A stretch of 64,000 bases of DNA from Halorarum halophilum (GCF_013401515.1 NZ_CP058529.1:124001-188000); one strand, 5' to 3'; shown: positions 41,111-49,491, numbered from the stretch's first letter. Translations and numbers: made by a program. Notes: generated by a model from the sequence alone, not told the origin.

Positions 41111-41188
41111 TCGTGTTTAGATAGTCCCATTCAACCAGCGAGCGAACGTTTGGAGCCGGTTTTCAGTGGTTTCAGTAACTAAACACGA
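41111..41188. mobile_element. MITE-like element with 10-bp perfect terminal inverted repeats
   Basis: TCGTGTTTAG (41111-41120) and CTAAACACGA (41179-41188) are perfect inverted repeats, and 13 of the first 16 positions pair. The 58-bp interior is non-coding and lower in GC than the surroundings. Size and ends fit a miniature inverted-repeat element; no target duplication is obvious. Confidence 0.45.
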
Positions 41189-41240
41189 CGGCCACGGGTT
41201 ACCACAACGGCTATGAGTCGCTCCCTCGTCACCCGGTTCG

Positions 41241-41459
41241 ATGAGCAGTCTCACCGACCGCTTCGGCGGCGAGTCGTCCTGGAGCGGCGAGCACGAGTAC
41301 AAGGTCGTCCCCGCGCCCTCCAGCCTCCTCTGGTTCCGGATCAAGCACGACGAGACCGAGCAGCTACTGAACGAACTCGCTCACGACGGGTGGGAACTCG
41401 ACGAGGCCGTCGTCAACTGGTGGGGCGGTGCGGACCTGATCCTCCGCCGGGAACGCTGA
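41241..41459 (+). CDS. Small DUF4177-like protein
   Basis: 72 residues. EYKVVPAPSSLLWFRIKHDE followed by LLNELAHDGWELDEAVVNWW is the compact beta-alpha-beta pattern of DUF4177 proteins (EYKVV ... LN-x-L-x-x-x-GWEL-v). Cytosolic; role unknown. The ATG at 41241 is in the correct frame; the 41213 frame is a shadow. Between two putative inverted-repeat elements. Confidence 0.7.
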   Translation: MSSLTDRFGGESSWSGEHEYKVVPAPSSLLWFRIKHDETEQLLNELAHDGWELDEAVVNWWGGADLILRRER

Positions 41460-41522
41460 CCTGAGCGTCGCACGACGCTCGAACCGCACGCCGGGTGTAC
41501 GCGCGACGCCATGTCGCGCTGG

Positions 41523-41650
41523 CAGTGTTTAGTCAAGCGACTCACCGGACAAAGACTGGCGACGACTGGCCAGCCAAGCATTCTCGGGCGGGAATTCCGC
41601 AACCCTCCGAACCAGCCCTCCTACCGCCCCTCTCTCCTAACTGAACACTA
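41523..41650. mobile_element. Degenerate inverted-repeat element related to the one at 41111
   Basis: CAGTGTTTAGTCAAG (41523-41537) and CCTAACTGAACACTA (41636-41650) are imperfect inverted repeats (11 of 15), with ends like GTGTTTAG of the element 340 bases away. The interior carries no gene. This may be a decayed insertion-sequence or MITE remnant. Confidence 0.35.
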
Positions 41651-41723
41651 CCCGTATTCCGGAAGCCAGCGTCGACCCCGCGGAAGCCATCAGGTCGGGT
41701 GGTGGCGCTCCGTTCGAACGCTC

Positions 41724-42497
41724 CTACTGGCCTGCACTCCGCCGGGTGAGGAGCCGAGCCGCCACGCCGACGGCGAGGAGGGACGTGAGCACCGTCGCCG
41801 CCGCGAGCAGCCACCCCGGTTCGTACCGGACGGGCGGGTAGTTCGACAGCGGGAGGCCGACGAGGAAGCCGTAGTCGAACAGGTCGTTCGCCAGCGCGAG
41901 CACGAGCACCGCGGCCAGCGCACGCCGACTCGTCCGCCCGACGTGCGCGAGCACGCCCGCCCACAGCAGGAACGCGAGGTGGGTGAGGAGGATGCCCCAG
42001 TAGGCCCACAGCGAGTCGGGGCCGAAGCCGACGTAGAGGTCGTTCGGGAGGTCCGGACGGACGAGCGGGACGTTCAGCGCGAGGAACGTCCAGAGCCCCG
42101 TCTTGAGGAGCCAGACGACCGCGAGCGTGACGAGTGCATCGAGCAGGCGGTTCCGTGGAACGTCGGCGAGTCGCCGTCCGGCGAACGGGAGGACAGCGGC
42201 GAGTACGAGCGTTCCGAGCGCGATGGCCGTGGGGGAGTCGCCGTACAGCGGCCAGGCGTACGTCGCCACCGACGGTAGCGTCTCGACGTAGTACCGGACG
42301 CCGACGAGGAACGCCAGTCCGTTGGTGACGAGCAGCAGCGCGAGCGTCCACGGCGTAGTGAGGTAGAACTCGGCCAGCTCGCGCGGGACGAGGTCGTCCG
42401 GTGGCACGATCGGCGGTTCGGACGGGGGTGGGATAGCCCTCCCGGTCCTCGAACCGACAGTGATCGGTGGTGGAGCGCCGGCTGCTCCGGGCGCCAA
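41724..42497 (-). CDS. DUF1405 membrane protein
   Basis: 257 residues with six or seven membrane helices after a 35-residue proline-rich N-terminus. DUF1405 features: FLVGVRYYVETLPSVATYAW and the later LAHVGRTSRRALAAVLVLAL, then NDLFDYGFLVGLPLSNYPP. A second DUF1405 gene with the same ND-x-x-DY motif lies at 43052. The start could be an internal one near PPDDLVPRELAEFY, which would remove the Pro-rich part. Confidence 0.8.
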   Translation of the reverse strand: MAPGAAGAPPPITVGSRTGRAIPPPSEPPIVPPDDLVPRELAEFYLTTPWTLALLLVTNGLAFLVGVRYYVETLPSVATYAWPLYGDSPTAIALGTLVLAAVLPFAGRRLADVPRNRLLDALVTLAVVWLLKTGLWTFLALNVPLVRPDLPNDLYVGFGPDSLWAYWGILLTHLAFLLWAGVLAHVGRTSRRALAAVLVLALANDLFDYGFLVGLPLSNYPPVRYEPGWLLAAATVLTSLLAVGVAARLLTRRSAGQ

Positions 42498-42610
42498 CGG
42501 GCGTCGTTTGCGTTACGGGGAGTGTCCGACCGCTGCGTGGGCGTGTGAACTCGCCGCTTCGACTCACGGTGTTTCGAGCGGTGGTGTCGCGATGTGCGGG
42601 CGAACGGGGG

Positions 42611-42808
42611 CTACCGGGAGGAGTAGTCTACCTGCCCCTCCTCCTCGCTCATCTCTATCGAGTAGAGGCGGGTATACGGAACGTGGAGGTAGGAACCGTC
42701 GTCGAGCTTGATTCTGACGCCGCGTACCTTCCCCGAGTCCGAGATCTTGTCTGCATCCACCTCCGCCTCCTCGATCCCGCTCGGCCCCTCGTAAACGACT
42801 TTTGCCAT
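42611..42808 (-). CDS. Small conserved haloarchaeal protein
   Basis: 65 residues from ATG 42808 (MAKVVYEGPSGIEEAEVDAD). VRGVRIKLDDGSYLHVPYTR and LYSIEMSEEEGQVDY follow. It reads as an all-beta barrel-like domain with no signal or Cys. Function unknown. The earlier in-frame ATG at 42862 would add an unlikely basic segment. Located between the two DUF1405 genes. Confidence 0.66.
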   Translation of the reverse strand: MAKVVYEGPSGIEEAEVDADKISDSGKVRGVRIKLDDGSYLHVPYTRLYSIEMSEEEGQVDYSSR

Positions 42809-43051
42809 CCTCGCTAGGGAGGCATCCCGTTTCAATAAGGATGTCCTCGAGGGGTGGGACACGTCCCCGGTCAGGTTTGCCCGTCACCAGCCTGTCGGCC
42901 GGACGTAGCCCATCCCCGCCGCCGGGCCCGCCAGCCGCCCAGTTCGTCGACAGCTGCAGTTCCCACGCCGACAAGTTCGGGGGACGAGGACGCCTCGTGG
43001 GCGGACCGCCACCGCTATGACGGGTCGGTCCCTCGCTCCGTCCGATTCCGT

Positions 43052-43816
43052 ATGGTCTCTACCGCCGACGTCCGGTCGCTGTTCGCCGACGACGGGCTGC
43101 CCGAACCGGACGAACTCCCCTGGTACGTCGCGCCCCTCCCGCGATGGCTGGAGAACTTCGGCCTGCGACTCGCCGGCGTCATCGCGCTCGTCAACCTCGT
43201 CGGCACCGCGTTCGGCTTCTGGTACTACGGCTTCCACCCCCTCCCGCTGTCCGACCCCCTCATCACCGGTCAGTTCGCCGGCGAACCGTCGATCATGTGG
43301 GCGTTCGTGCCCGACAGCCCCGTGGCGACGCTGTTCATCGCCGTCGCGCTCGGGCTCTGGTGGCTCGGCCGACCCAGCGAGTACTGGAACGTCATGGCGT
43401 TCTTCGGCTGCTGGAAGCTCGGGCTCTGGACGCCGTTCGTCCTGCTCGCGTTCGCGGACGGTTTCCTCGCCGGGACGGCGCTGCCGATGTACCTGTTCCT
43501 CTTCTTCTCGCACCTCGCGATGGTCGTCGAGGCGTTCCTCCTCCACCGCTTCTCCGACTTCCCGCTCCGCGCCGTCGCCGTCGCGGTCGCCTGGTACGGC
43601 CTCAACGACGTCCTGGACTACTTCGTGCCGATCGTCGGAACCCCCCACCACACGCTCCTCCCCGGTCAGGGGTACGACGCCGTCGCCGGCGGGTTCACCC
43701 ACCCGCCCGAGATCCACACCGTCGCGGCCGCCGGCGCCGTCACGCTCACCGTCACCGCGACGCTCCTCGCGCTGGCCACGCGGCGGGCGAAGGCGCGGAA
43801 CGACCGCCGGGCGTAG
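43052..43816 (+). CDS. DUF1405 membrane protein, second copy
   Basis: 254 residues with seven membrane helices after a soluble 30-residue segment (SLFADDGLPEPDELPWYVAP). The core contains GFWYYGFHPLPLSDPLITGQ, SHLAMVVEAFLLHRF, and YGLNDVLDYFVPIVGTPHHT, whose ND-x-x-DY matches the paralogue at 41724. ATG 43052 gives MVSTADVRSLF. Function unknown; the family occurs in Firmicutes and haloarchaea. Confidence 0.8.
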   Translation: MVSTADVRSLFADDGLPEPDELPWYVAPLPRWLENFGLRLAGVIALVNLVGTAFGFWYYGFHPLPLSDPLITGQFAGEPSIMWAFVPDSPVATLFIAVALGLWWLGRPSEYWNVMAFFGCWKLGLWTPFVLLAFADGFLAGTALPMYLFLFFSHLAMVVEAFLLHRFSDFPLRAVAVAVAWYGLNDVLDYFVPIVGTPHHTLLPGQGYDAVAGGFTHPPEIHTVAAAGAVTLTVTATLLALATRRAKARNDRRA

Positions 43817-43929
43817 CTCGCGGAGGGTTGGGGCTCGCAGAGGTGTGGAGCCCGTCGACGTGCGGTATGAGGGAACCGCGGAGTTCTCGGAGGTCACGAC
43901 GTTAAGGGGTGCGCGGACCAGAACGTCGT

Positions 43930-45024
43930 ATGGCACTCTACGACGCCGTCGCCGACCTCCCCGTCACAGTCGAGTCAGTCGCCCTGCGACGCCGGGCACG
44001 CGACACCTCCTCCGGCTTCGAGCGCGTCACGACGACGTTCCGCCTGCGCGGCGGCGGCGAACTCGGTAGAGGGGAGGACGTCACCTACGACGCCCCGGAC
44101 CACGACGCGCTGTACGACGACCCGGAGGCGGCGACCGACGGGGCGGCCGCGGCCGACGGGGACGCGGCTGCCGATTTCTCCGAACTACTCGGGGAGTGGA
44201 CGTTCGCAGAGTTCTCCGACCACCTCGACGACGCGGACCTGTTCCCCCGAGGCGACCCGGAGCGGATGACGGCCCGACCGTACCGACGATGGGCCGTCGA
44301 GAGCGCGGCGCTCGACCTGGCGCTCCGGCGGGCCGACACGGACCTCGGAACGGTACTTGGGCGCGACCGCGATCCCGTTCGGTTCGTCGCCTCGACGCGG
44401 CTCGGCGACCCGCCGAGCCTCGACCGTGTGAACACCATCTCCGAGCGGGTTCCGGGCGTCGAGTTCAAACTCGACCCGACGAGCGACTGGTCGGACGCGG
44501 TGTTCGAGGGGCTGCCGGTCGAGCGGGTCCGCATCCTCGACCTGAAGGGGCTGTACGAGGGGACCGACGTAGACCAGGAGCCGGACCCCGCGTTCTACGA
44601 GCGCGTGGTGTCGGCGTTCCCCGAGGCCGTCCTCGAGGACCCGAACCTGACCGACGAGACACGGCGGATCTTCGAGGGCGAGGAGGACCGGGTCTCGTGG
44701 GACTACCCCATCACCGGCGTCGGGAGCGTCGATGCGCTCCCGTTCGAACCGCGGTGGCTGAACGTCAAGCCCTCGCGGTTCGGCACGATCGAGTCGCTGT
44801 TCGAGACGCTTGAGTGGGCAGCCGAGCGCGACGTGTCGCTGTACGGCGGCGGCCAGTTCGAACTCGGCGTCGGCCGGTCGCACCTCCACCTCCTCGCGTC
44901 GCTGTTCTACCCCGACGGGCCGAACGACGTCGCCCCCGGCACGTACAACGACCACGAGGTCCCTGCGCGCCTGCCCGCGAGCCCACTCGCGCCGTCGGCC
45001 GCGCCACGCGGGCTGGACTTCTGA
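43930..45024 (+). CDS. Enolase-superfamily (MLE/MR-type) enzyme
   Basis: 364 residues. The N-terminal capping domain (1-110) is followed by a beta-barrel domain. RRWAVESAALDLALRRADTD is typical of the family. Candidate active-site residues: FKLD (Lys after the second strand), DLKGLY, LEDPNLTD and WLNVKPSRFGTIESL, although the K-x-K motif is weak. Reactions in this superfamily start with proton abstraction alpha to a carboxylate; the substrate here is not deducible. Monocistronic. Confidence 0.75.
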   Translation: MALYDAVADLPVTVESVALRRRARDTSSGFERVTTTFRLRGGGELGRGEDVTYDAPDHDALYDDPEAATDGAAAADGDAAADFSELLGEWTFAEFSDHLDDADLFPRGDPERMTARPYRRWAVESAALDLALRRADTDLGTVLGRDRDPVRFVASTRLGDPPSLDRVNTISERVPGVEFKLDPTSDWSDAVFEGLPVERVRILDLKGLYEGTDVDQEPDPAFYERVVSAFPEAVLEDPNLTDETRRIFEGEEDRVSWDYPITGVGSVDALPFEPRWLNVKPSRFGTIESLFETLEWAAERDVSLYGGGQFELGVGRSHLHLLASLFYPDGPNDVAPGTYNDHEVPARLPASPLAPSAAPRGLDF

Positions 45025-45094
45025 GCGGTCGGTCGGCGCGTGACGGTGTCCTCGCTCCGTCCGTCGACGGTTCGCCCGCGAACTCGTCGGCGAA

Positions 45095-46012
45095 CTACGA
45101 GGCCTCCTGTAGGTCGGCCTCGCCGTCCTCGTGGTGGGCGCGCACCCACAGCTCCCCGATGCGCGAGAGCCGCGTCCGGTAGGACTTCCCGCCGGACTCC
45201 TGCTCGACGTACCCCTTCCCACCCGGGCCGAGCCGGTCGACGTTGTAGATGACCTTCGACCGGAACGCGTCGGTGTACTCCTCGTTCAGCTCCGCGGCGA
45301 GCGACTTCGCCAGGTCGCTCACGGAGTCGAACTCGCCGTGCTCACCGAGCTTGAAGAGGATGACCTCCTCGAACGGCTTGACGTTCGAGAAGGAGGCCAC
45401 CGGCAGTTCGACGATGTGGCTCCCGTCGATCTCCTTCGCGCCGATGGTGACACCGCGCTCGTCGAACTCCTCCAGCAGGTCGCCGGCCGCGCTGAGGCGC
45501 TCGGCGACCCGGTCCTCGTCCACGTCCTCGCCCGCCCGGAGGTCGGCGAGGAGGTCGCGCTCGGCCCGGAGTTCCTCGGCGAGTTCGGTCTCGAGGTACT
45601 TCTCGGGGGCGGTGTAGTAGGTGTGGATGCGGTCGCGGTCCTCCTGGCGCTCCAGGGTCACCGAGTGGGCGGCGGTGGCGAACGCGAACGAGACGGGACG
45701 GGGCATCGCGGAGACGTTCACCCACACCTCGGAGCCGGCGTCGAGTTCGGCGTTGATGAGGTCGTACGCCTGCTCGAAGGCGGCGTCGTAGTCGTACACG
45801 TCAGCGATCGGGACCCGCTCCGTCTCGGCGCCCAGCAGGTTGCCGAAGTCCGTCTCCAGCTTCTTGGCGAGGTTGCGCGAGTACTCGACGTTCGCCTCGC
45901 TCCCCACCGCGCCCTCGAGGAGGACCACGCGATCCACGTCGAGCTGGTCGCGGACGAGGGGCGCGATGAGCCGGTCGTAGTCGAAGCCGACCGGGACGAC
46001 GTGCGTCTGCAT
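45095..46012 (-). CDS. DUF6293 / HFX_2341-type transcriptional regulator, CARF-like plus winged helix
   Basis: 305 residues. Residues 1-115 resemble a CARF/Rossmann ligand-sensing fold: MQTHVVPVGFDYDRLIAPLV, VEYSRNLAKKLETDF, and VWVNVSAMPRPVSFAFATAA, comparable to the N-x-T/S-G-G-T loop of Csa3-type proteins but without Gly-Gly-Thr. A charged helical linker (residues 130-200) leads to a winged helix (about 225-300: FSNVKPFEEVILFKLGEHGE ... GKSYRTRLSRIGELW). No CRISPR genes are in the window. ATG 46012 is preferred over upstream arginine-rich sequence. Confidence 0.75.
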   Translation of the reverse strand: MQTHVVPVGFDYDRLIAPLVRDQLDVDRVVLLEGAVGSEANVEYSRNLAKKLETDFGNLLGAETERVPIADVYDYDAAFEQAYDLINAELDAGSEVWVNVSAMPRPVSFAFATAAHSVTLERQEDRDRIHTYYTAPEKYLETELAEELRAERDLLADLRAGEDVDEDRVAERLSAAGDLLEEFDERGVTIGAKEIDGSHIVELPVASFSNVKPFEEVILFKLGEHGEFDSVSDLAKSLAAELNEEYTDAFRSKVIYNVDRLGPGGKGYVEQESGGKSYRTRLSRIGELWVRAHHEDGEADLQEAS

Positions 46013-46417
46013 TGATTGGTGTGAGGTATTGCTCGGGGTGGGAAAAGCGTGCCGCGATGATTGGTTGGATTCGACTCGCTCGATATCTCCGGTTCGTCTG
46101 CTTTCAGGGCCGACGCGTCCACGACCGTTCCCGTAACCTCGGAAGCCCCCGCGGCTGTCGACTCGGTGCGGCCGCTGTCGTTCGAAAGACTGCGCTTTGC
46201 GCAGTCTTTCGTGATGACGAAAGGCGCTCCGCGCCTTTCGAACCACGCTCCTCGCGCTCCCTTCGGTCGCGCTGCGGTGCTTGTCGGTCCGCGCCTTCGT
46301 CGACAGCCGCGGCCCCTTCCATTCCCCCCTGTGGGCGGTCGGGTGGGGTTTTCAAGTTGATCTCCGCGGTGGTACCAATGACCGAGAACGGAAAGCGATC
46401 GACGAATGATTTCAGAG
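46013..46417. other. 405-bp intergenic region dominated by a structured palindrome
   Basis: No gene. Holds the promoter region of the DUF6293 gene (to about 46060) and the 190-bp palindromic element at 46141-46330. From 46331 to the symporter stop at 46418 I see nothing distinct except an AT-richer stretch (46385-46430). Confidence 0.65.
46141..46330. repeat. Structured extragenic palindrome, long copy (B)
   Basis: Outer arms GGAAG (46141-46145) / CTTCC (46316-46320), a CCC/CCC 3x3 mismatch, then a 14-bp perfect stem 46149-46162 / 46299-46312, with conserved 3' flank ATTCCCCCC. Inside are two perfect hairpins: 46183-46195/46199-46211 and 46218-46227/46231-46240. A GGTGCTTG..GGTCC core (46277-46290) is shared with the copy at 54375. 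Confidence 0.75.
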
Positions 46418-47896
46418 CTAATCAGCGGAGACGCCGAACTTCGCGGCATCCTCTCCTACTGCGGGCGAGGTCACGATCGAGACGCCCACGGTCACGACCG
46501 CGCCCAGCAGCATGCACCACAGGGCGAAGTCCCAGGTGAGGTACGTCGCCGGCAGCGGGAGGAACACGTGCGACAGGTAGGCGAGTTGCCCGACGATCAC
46601 GCCCGACGCGATGCCCCAGCGGGTCACGCCGCCCCAGTACAGCGCGAGCATGACGGGGATGGTCAACTGGGCGTACCCGCCGAACGCCGTGTCGCCGAGT
46701 TCGACGAGGAAGTTCAGTCCGGTGCCGGCGCCCGTGACCAGCGACGCGAGGAAGGTGAGCCCCGCGAAGACGGCGACGCCGACGCGGCCGACCCATCCCT
46801 CGCGCTCGTCGCTCGCGTCCGGCGCGACGAACGGCCGGTAGAGGTCGCGGGTGAAGTAGGACGCCCCCGAGAGCAGCATCGAGTCAGAGGAGGACATCAT
46901 CGCGGCCATCGCCCCGGCGATGACCAGCGCCGCGAACCACACCGGCGTGTACTCCCGCAGGAGCGCGGGGATGACGTTCCCGCCGTCCGGCACCGTGATG
47001 CCGAGCCCCGCGGCCCACGTGCCGAGCAGGAACGTCGGGACGAACAGCAGGAGCACGAGCACCGGCCAGAGCGCGAACGAACGCTTCAGCGTCGCCGCGT
47101 CGCGCGCGATGAAGAACCGCTGGTTCACCTGCGGGAACATCGTCACGCCGAAGGCGATGACGACCGCCGTCGAGATGACGTACTGCGGGCTGTACAGCCC
47201 GCCGCCCAGCGCGAGGAACTCCGGCCTGTTCGTCGCGAGCGCGGAGGAGACCGAGCCGAACCCGCCCGCGGCCGAGAGCACCCACGCGACGGCGATCCAG
47301 ACGACGCCGAGCATGAACAGCCCCTGGAGCGTGTCGGTCCAGGCGACCCCGCGCATCCCGGCCAGGCCGACGTACAGCACCATGAACACGGTGATGAGCG
47401 CCGCGCCGGCCCAGTAGGGAACCGCGCCGTCGGTCAGGCCGACGATGGCCTGGCCGGCCCCGACCTGCTGGAGCATCACGTACGGGAACAGCCACAGCAG
47501 GCCGACGCCCGCCACGACTCCCCGAAGCAGTCGCGAGCCGAAGCGATCCCCGAGCATCTCCCCGAGCGTGACGTAGCCGTGCGCCTGCCCGACGAGCCAC
47601 TGCTTGTAGCCGATGACGTACCAGAGGATGGCGAACAGGATGCCGTCCATCAGCCCCATCACGAGGATCCACTCAGGGCCAGCGGAGAACGCGACGTTCG
47701 GACCCCCGAAGAACGTGAACGCCGACAGCAGGGTGGCGAACGTCGTGAACAGGAGCACCACCGTTCCGACCGATCGGCTCGCGAGGTAGTAGTCCTCGGC
47801 GCTGCGGTCGGTGAGCCGGTAGGCGAGCAGGCCGATCGCGAGCGCGACCAGCAGGTAGCCACCGACGATGCCGAGCGAGAGGCCGACGTCAGCCAC
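46418..47896 (-). CDS. Sodium:solute symporter (SSS family)
   Basis: 492 residues with about thirteen membrane helices; Na+-coupled uptake of an organic solute such as a carboxylate or amino acid. YYLASRSVGTVVLLFTTFAT is the SSS start signature. QVGAGQAIVGLTDGAV and FPQVNQRFFIARDAATLK match the family, with Na+-site serines near MMSSSDSMLLSGASYFTRDL. GTG start; overlaps the DUF3311 gene by 8 bases, the usual pairing for this subgroup (PanF/YhjB-like). Confidence 0.88.
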   Translation of the reverse strand: MADVGLSLGIVGGYLLVALAIGLLAYRLTDRSAEDYYLASRSVGTVVLLFTTFATLLSAFTFFGGPNVAFSAGPEWILVMGLMDGILFAILWYVIGYKQWLVGQAHGYVTLGEMLGDRFGSRLLRGVVAGVGLLWLFPYVMLQQVGAGQAIVGLTDGAVPYWAGAALITVFMVLYVGLAGMRGVAWTDTLQGLFMLGVVWIAVAWVLSAAGGFGSVSSALATNRPEFLALGGGLYSPQYVISTAVVIAFGVTMFPQVNQRFFIARDAATLKRSFALWPVLVLLLFVPTFLLGTWAAGLGITVPDGGNVIPALLREYTPVWFAALVIAGAMAAMMSSSDSMLLSGASYFTRDLYRPFVAPDASDEREGWVGRVGVAVFAGLTFLASLVTGAGTGLNFLVELGDTAFGGYAQLTIPVMLALYWGGVTRWGIASGVIVGQLAYLSHVFLPLPATYLTWDFALWCMLLGAVVTVGVSIVTSPAVGEDAAKFGVSAD

Positions 47897-48113
47897 GGTA
47901 GATCGCCTCCGCGTCGACGCCGCGGTCCCACGCCCCGCGCGTGAAGCCGTAGAAGGTCAGGGATGCGAGCGCCATCCAGGCGATGTGCCACCAGAGCCAG
48001 AGGGGGAGGCCGGCGACCGTCGTCGCGTCGCGCCACAGGAACCAGGGGACCGCGAGCGCCACCAGGACGGCGAACGCGAGCACCCACAGGAAGTCCGTCC
48101 GTTTCCGGGTCAT
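47889..48113 (-). CDS. DUF3311 small membrane partner of the symporter
   Basis: 74 residues, two membrane helices: FLWVLAFAVLVALAVPWFLW and LWLWWHIAWMALASLTFYGF. DUF3311 genes characteristically precede SSS-type symporters, and this one overlaps the symporter start by 8 bases. It likely stabilises or modulates the transporter. The conserved PWF-x-W and WD-R-G residues are present. Confidence 0.82.
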   Translation of the reverse strand: MTRKRTDFLWVLAFAVLVALAVPWFLWRDATTVAGLPLWLWWHIAWMALASLTFYGFTRGAWDRGVDAEAIYRG

Positions 48114-48252
48114 CGAAGCGGGATTCCCGTGTCTACTCCCTAAGTGTTACTGTTCCTTCTGTCTATAACCGGTTCCGAAGACAAATTCTCTTCAATCCCG
48201 CCCGCCGAGCGGAACACCGGCTTTATGCGCCGGACGGACTCACGCTCTCCCG

Positions 48253-49476
48253 ATGGAGTACGTCCAGGAGCGCGTCGCGACGCTCCACGACCTCGGCGTG
48301 GGGACGAGGACGGGAATCGACGCGGGCGGGGGGACCGCATCGAACTCCCGACCAGGTGTCGACTCGCGACCCGGCCTCGATCCCCGGGCCGTGCCGACGG
48401 GGCGCGCGTCGGTCGTCGTCCCGATGACCGAACGGGAGTACGCGGGCATCGCCGCCGAACGGGTGCTGTCGGAACTGGAGGCGCTCGACGTCGGCCGGGT
48501 CGTCGTCCCCCTGCGCGCCTCCGCCTCGCGCGTCGGGGAGGTACGGGACTGGCTCGACGGCTTCGACCTCCCGCTGGACCTGCTGTGGTGTGACGGGCCC
48601 AGGGTGGCTGACCTCCTCGCGGACGCCGACCTCGACGGCGGCCGGGGGAAGGGACGGGACGTCTGGCTCGCGCTCGGCATCGCGCTCGACGCGGCCGACG
48701 CGGAGTACGTCGTCCTCCACGACGCCGACACCACGTCGTACTCGCGGGAGTACGTCCGACGTCTGGTGTTCCCCCTCGCGCACGGCTACGAGTTCTCGAA
48801 GGGGTACTACGCCCGCGTCGAGGGTGGGCGGCTGTACGGCCGGCTGTTCCGACTGTTCTTCGCCCCGCTCGTCCGGGCGCTCTGCGACGCCCACGACGAC
48901 CCGTTGCTCTCGTATCTCGACTCGTTCCGCTACGCGCTCGCAGGCGAGTTCGCCGCGACAACCGACGTCGCCGCCTCGCTCCGCGTCCAGCGCACCTGGG
49001 GGCTGGAGGTCGGCACCCTCGCGGACGCCTTCGCGGCCGCGGGGTTCGACGGGACGGCGCAGGTCGACCTGGGGAGCTACACCCACGACCACCGCGCCGT
49101 CTCCGGGCCGACGGGGCTCTCGGACATGAGCGATTCAGTCGGCGCCGCGCTCCTCCGGGCGGTCGAGGAACGCGGGGTGGAACCGGCGTACGACACCCTG
49201 CCGGCGCGCTACCGCGAGGCCGCCGACTCGTTCGTCCGGTCGTACGCGACCGACGCGGCGTTCAACGGCCTCGACTACGACGCGGCCGACGAGCGCGAGC
49301 AGGTGGCGACGTACGCCGAGGCGATCGGCCCGCCAGGCGCGGACGACAGGCTCCCCTCGTGGAGGGAGACGTCCCTCGATCCGTCCGCGGTGGGCGCGGC
49401 AGCCGCCGCGGACGTGGACGCCGTAACGGGCGCCGACGCGGACGCGGCGACCGACGTCGACGACGCGACCGAGTGA
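48253..49476 (+). CDS. GT81-like glycosyltransferase (glucosyl-3-phosphoglycerate synthase type)
   Basis: 407 residues. SVVVPMTEREYAGIAAERVL begins the GT-A fold. The metal-binding DAD motif is in EYVVLHDADTTSYSREYVRR. GYEFSKGYYARVEGGRLYGR continuing into LFRLFFAPLVRAL matches the GpgS/MgpS group that makes glucosyl- or mannosyl-glycerate precursors, compatible solutes. The substrate is unproven; the C-terminal 60 residues are low complexity. The start is ATG 48253. A hairpin CGAGAC-GA-GTCTCG at 49492-49505 follows the gene. Confidence 0.82.
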   Translation: MEYVQERVATLHDLGVGTRTGIDAGGGTASNSRPGVDSRPGLDPRAVPTGRASVVVPMTEREYAGIAAERVLSELEALDVGRVVVPLRASASRVGEVRDWLDGFDLPLDLLWCDGPRVADLLADADLDGGRGKGRDVWLALGIALDAADAEYVVLHDADTTSYSREYVRRLVFPLAHGYEFSKGYYARVEGGRLYGRLFRLFFAPLVRALCDAHDDPLLSYLDSFRYALAGEFAATTDVAASLRVQRTWGLEVGTLADAFAAAGFDGTAQVDLGSYTHDHRAVSGPTGLSDMSDSVGAALLRAVEERGVEPAYDTLPARYREAADSFVRSYATDAAFNGLDYDAADEREQVATYAEAIGPPGADDRLPSWRETSLDPSAVGAAAAADVDAVTGADADAATDVDDATE

Positions 49477-49491
49477 GCGGACGCGGGTGCG

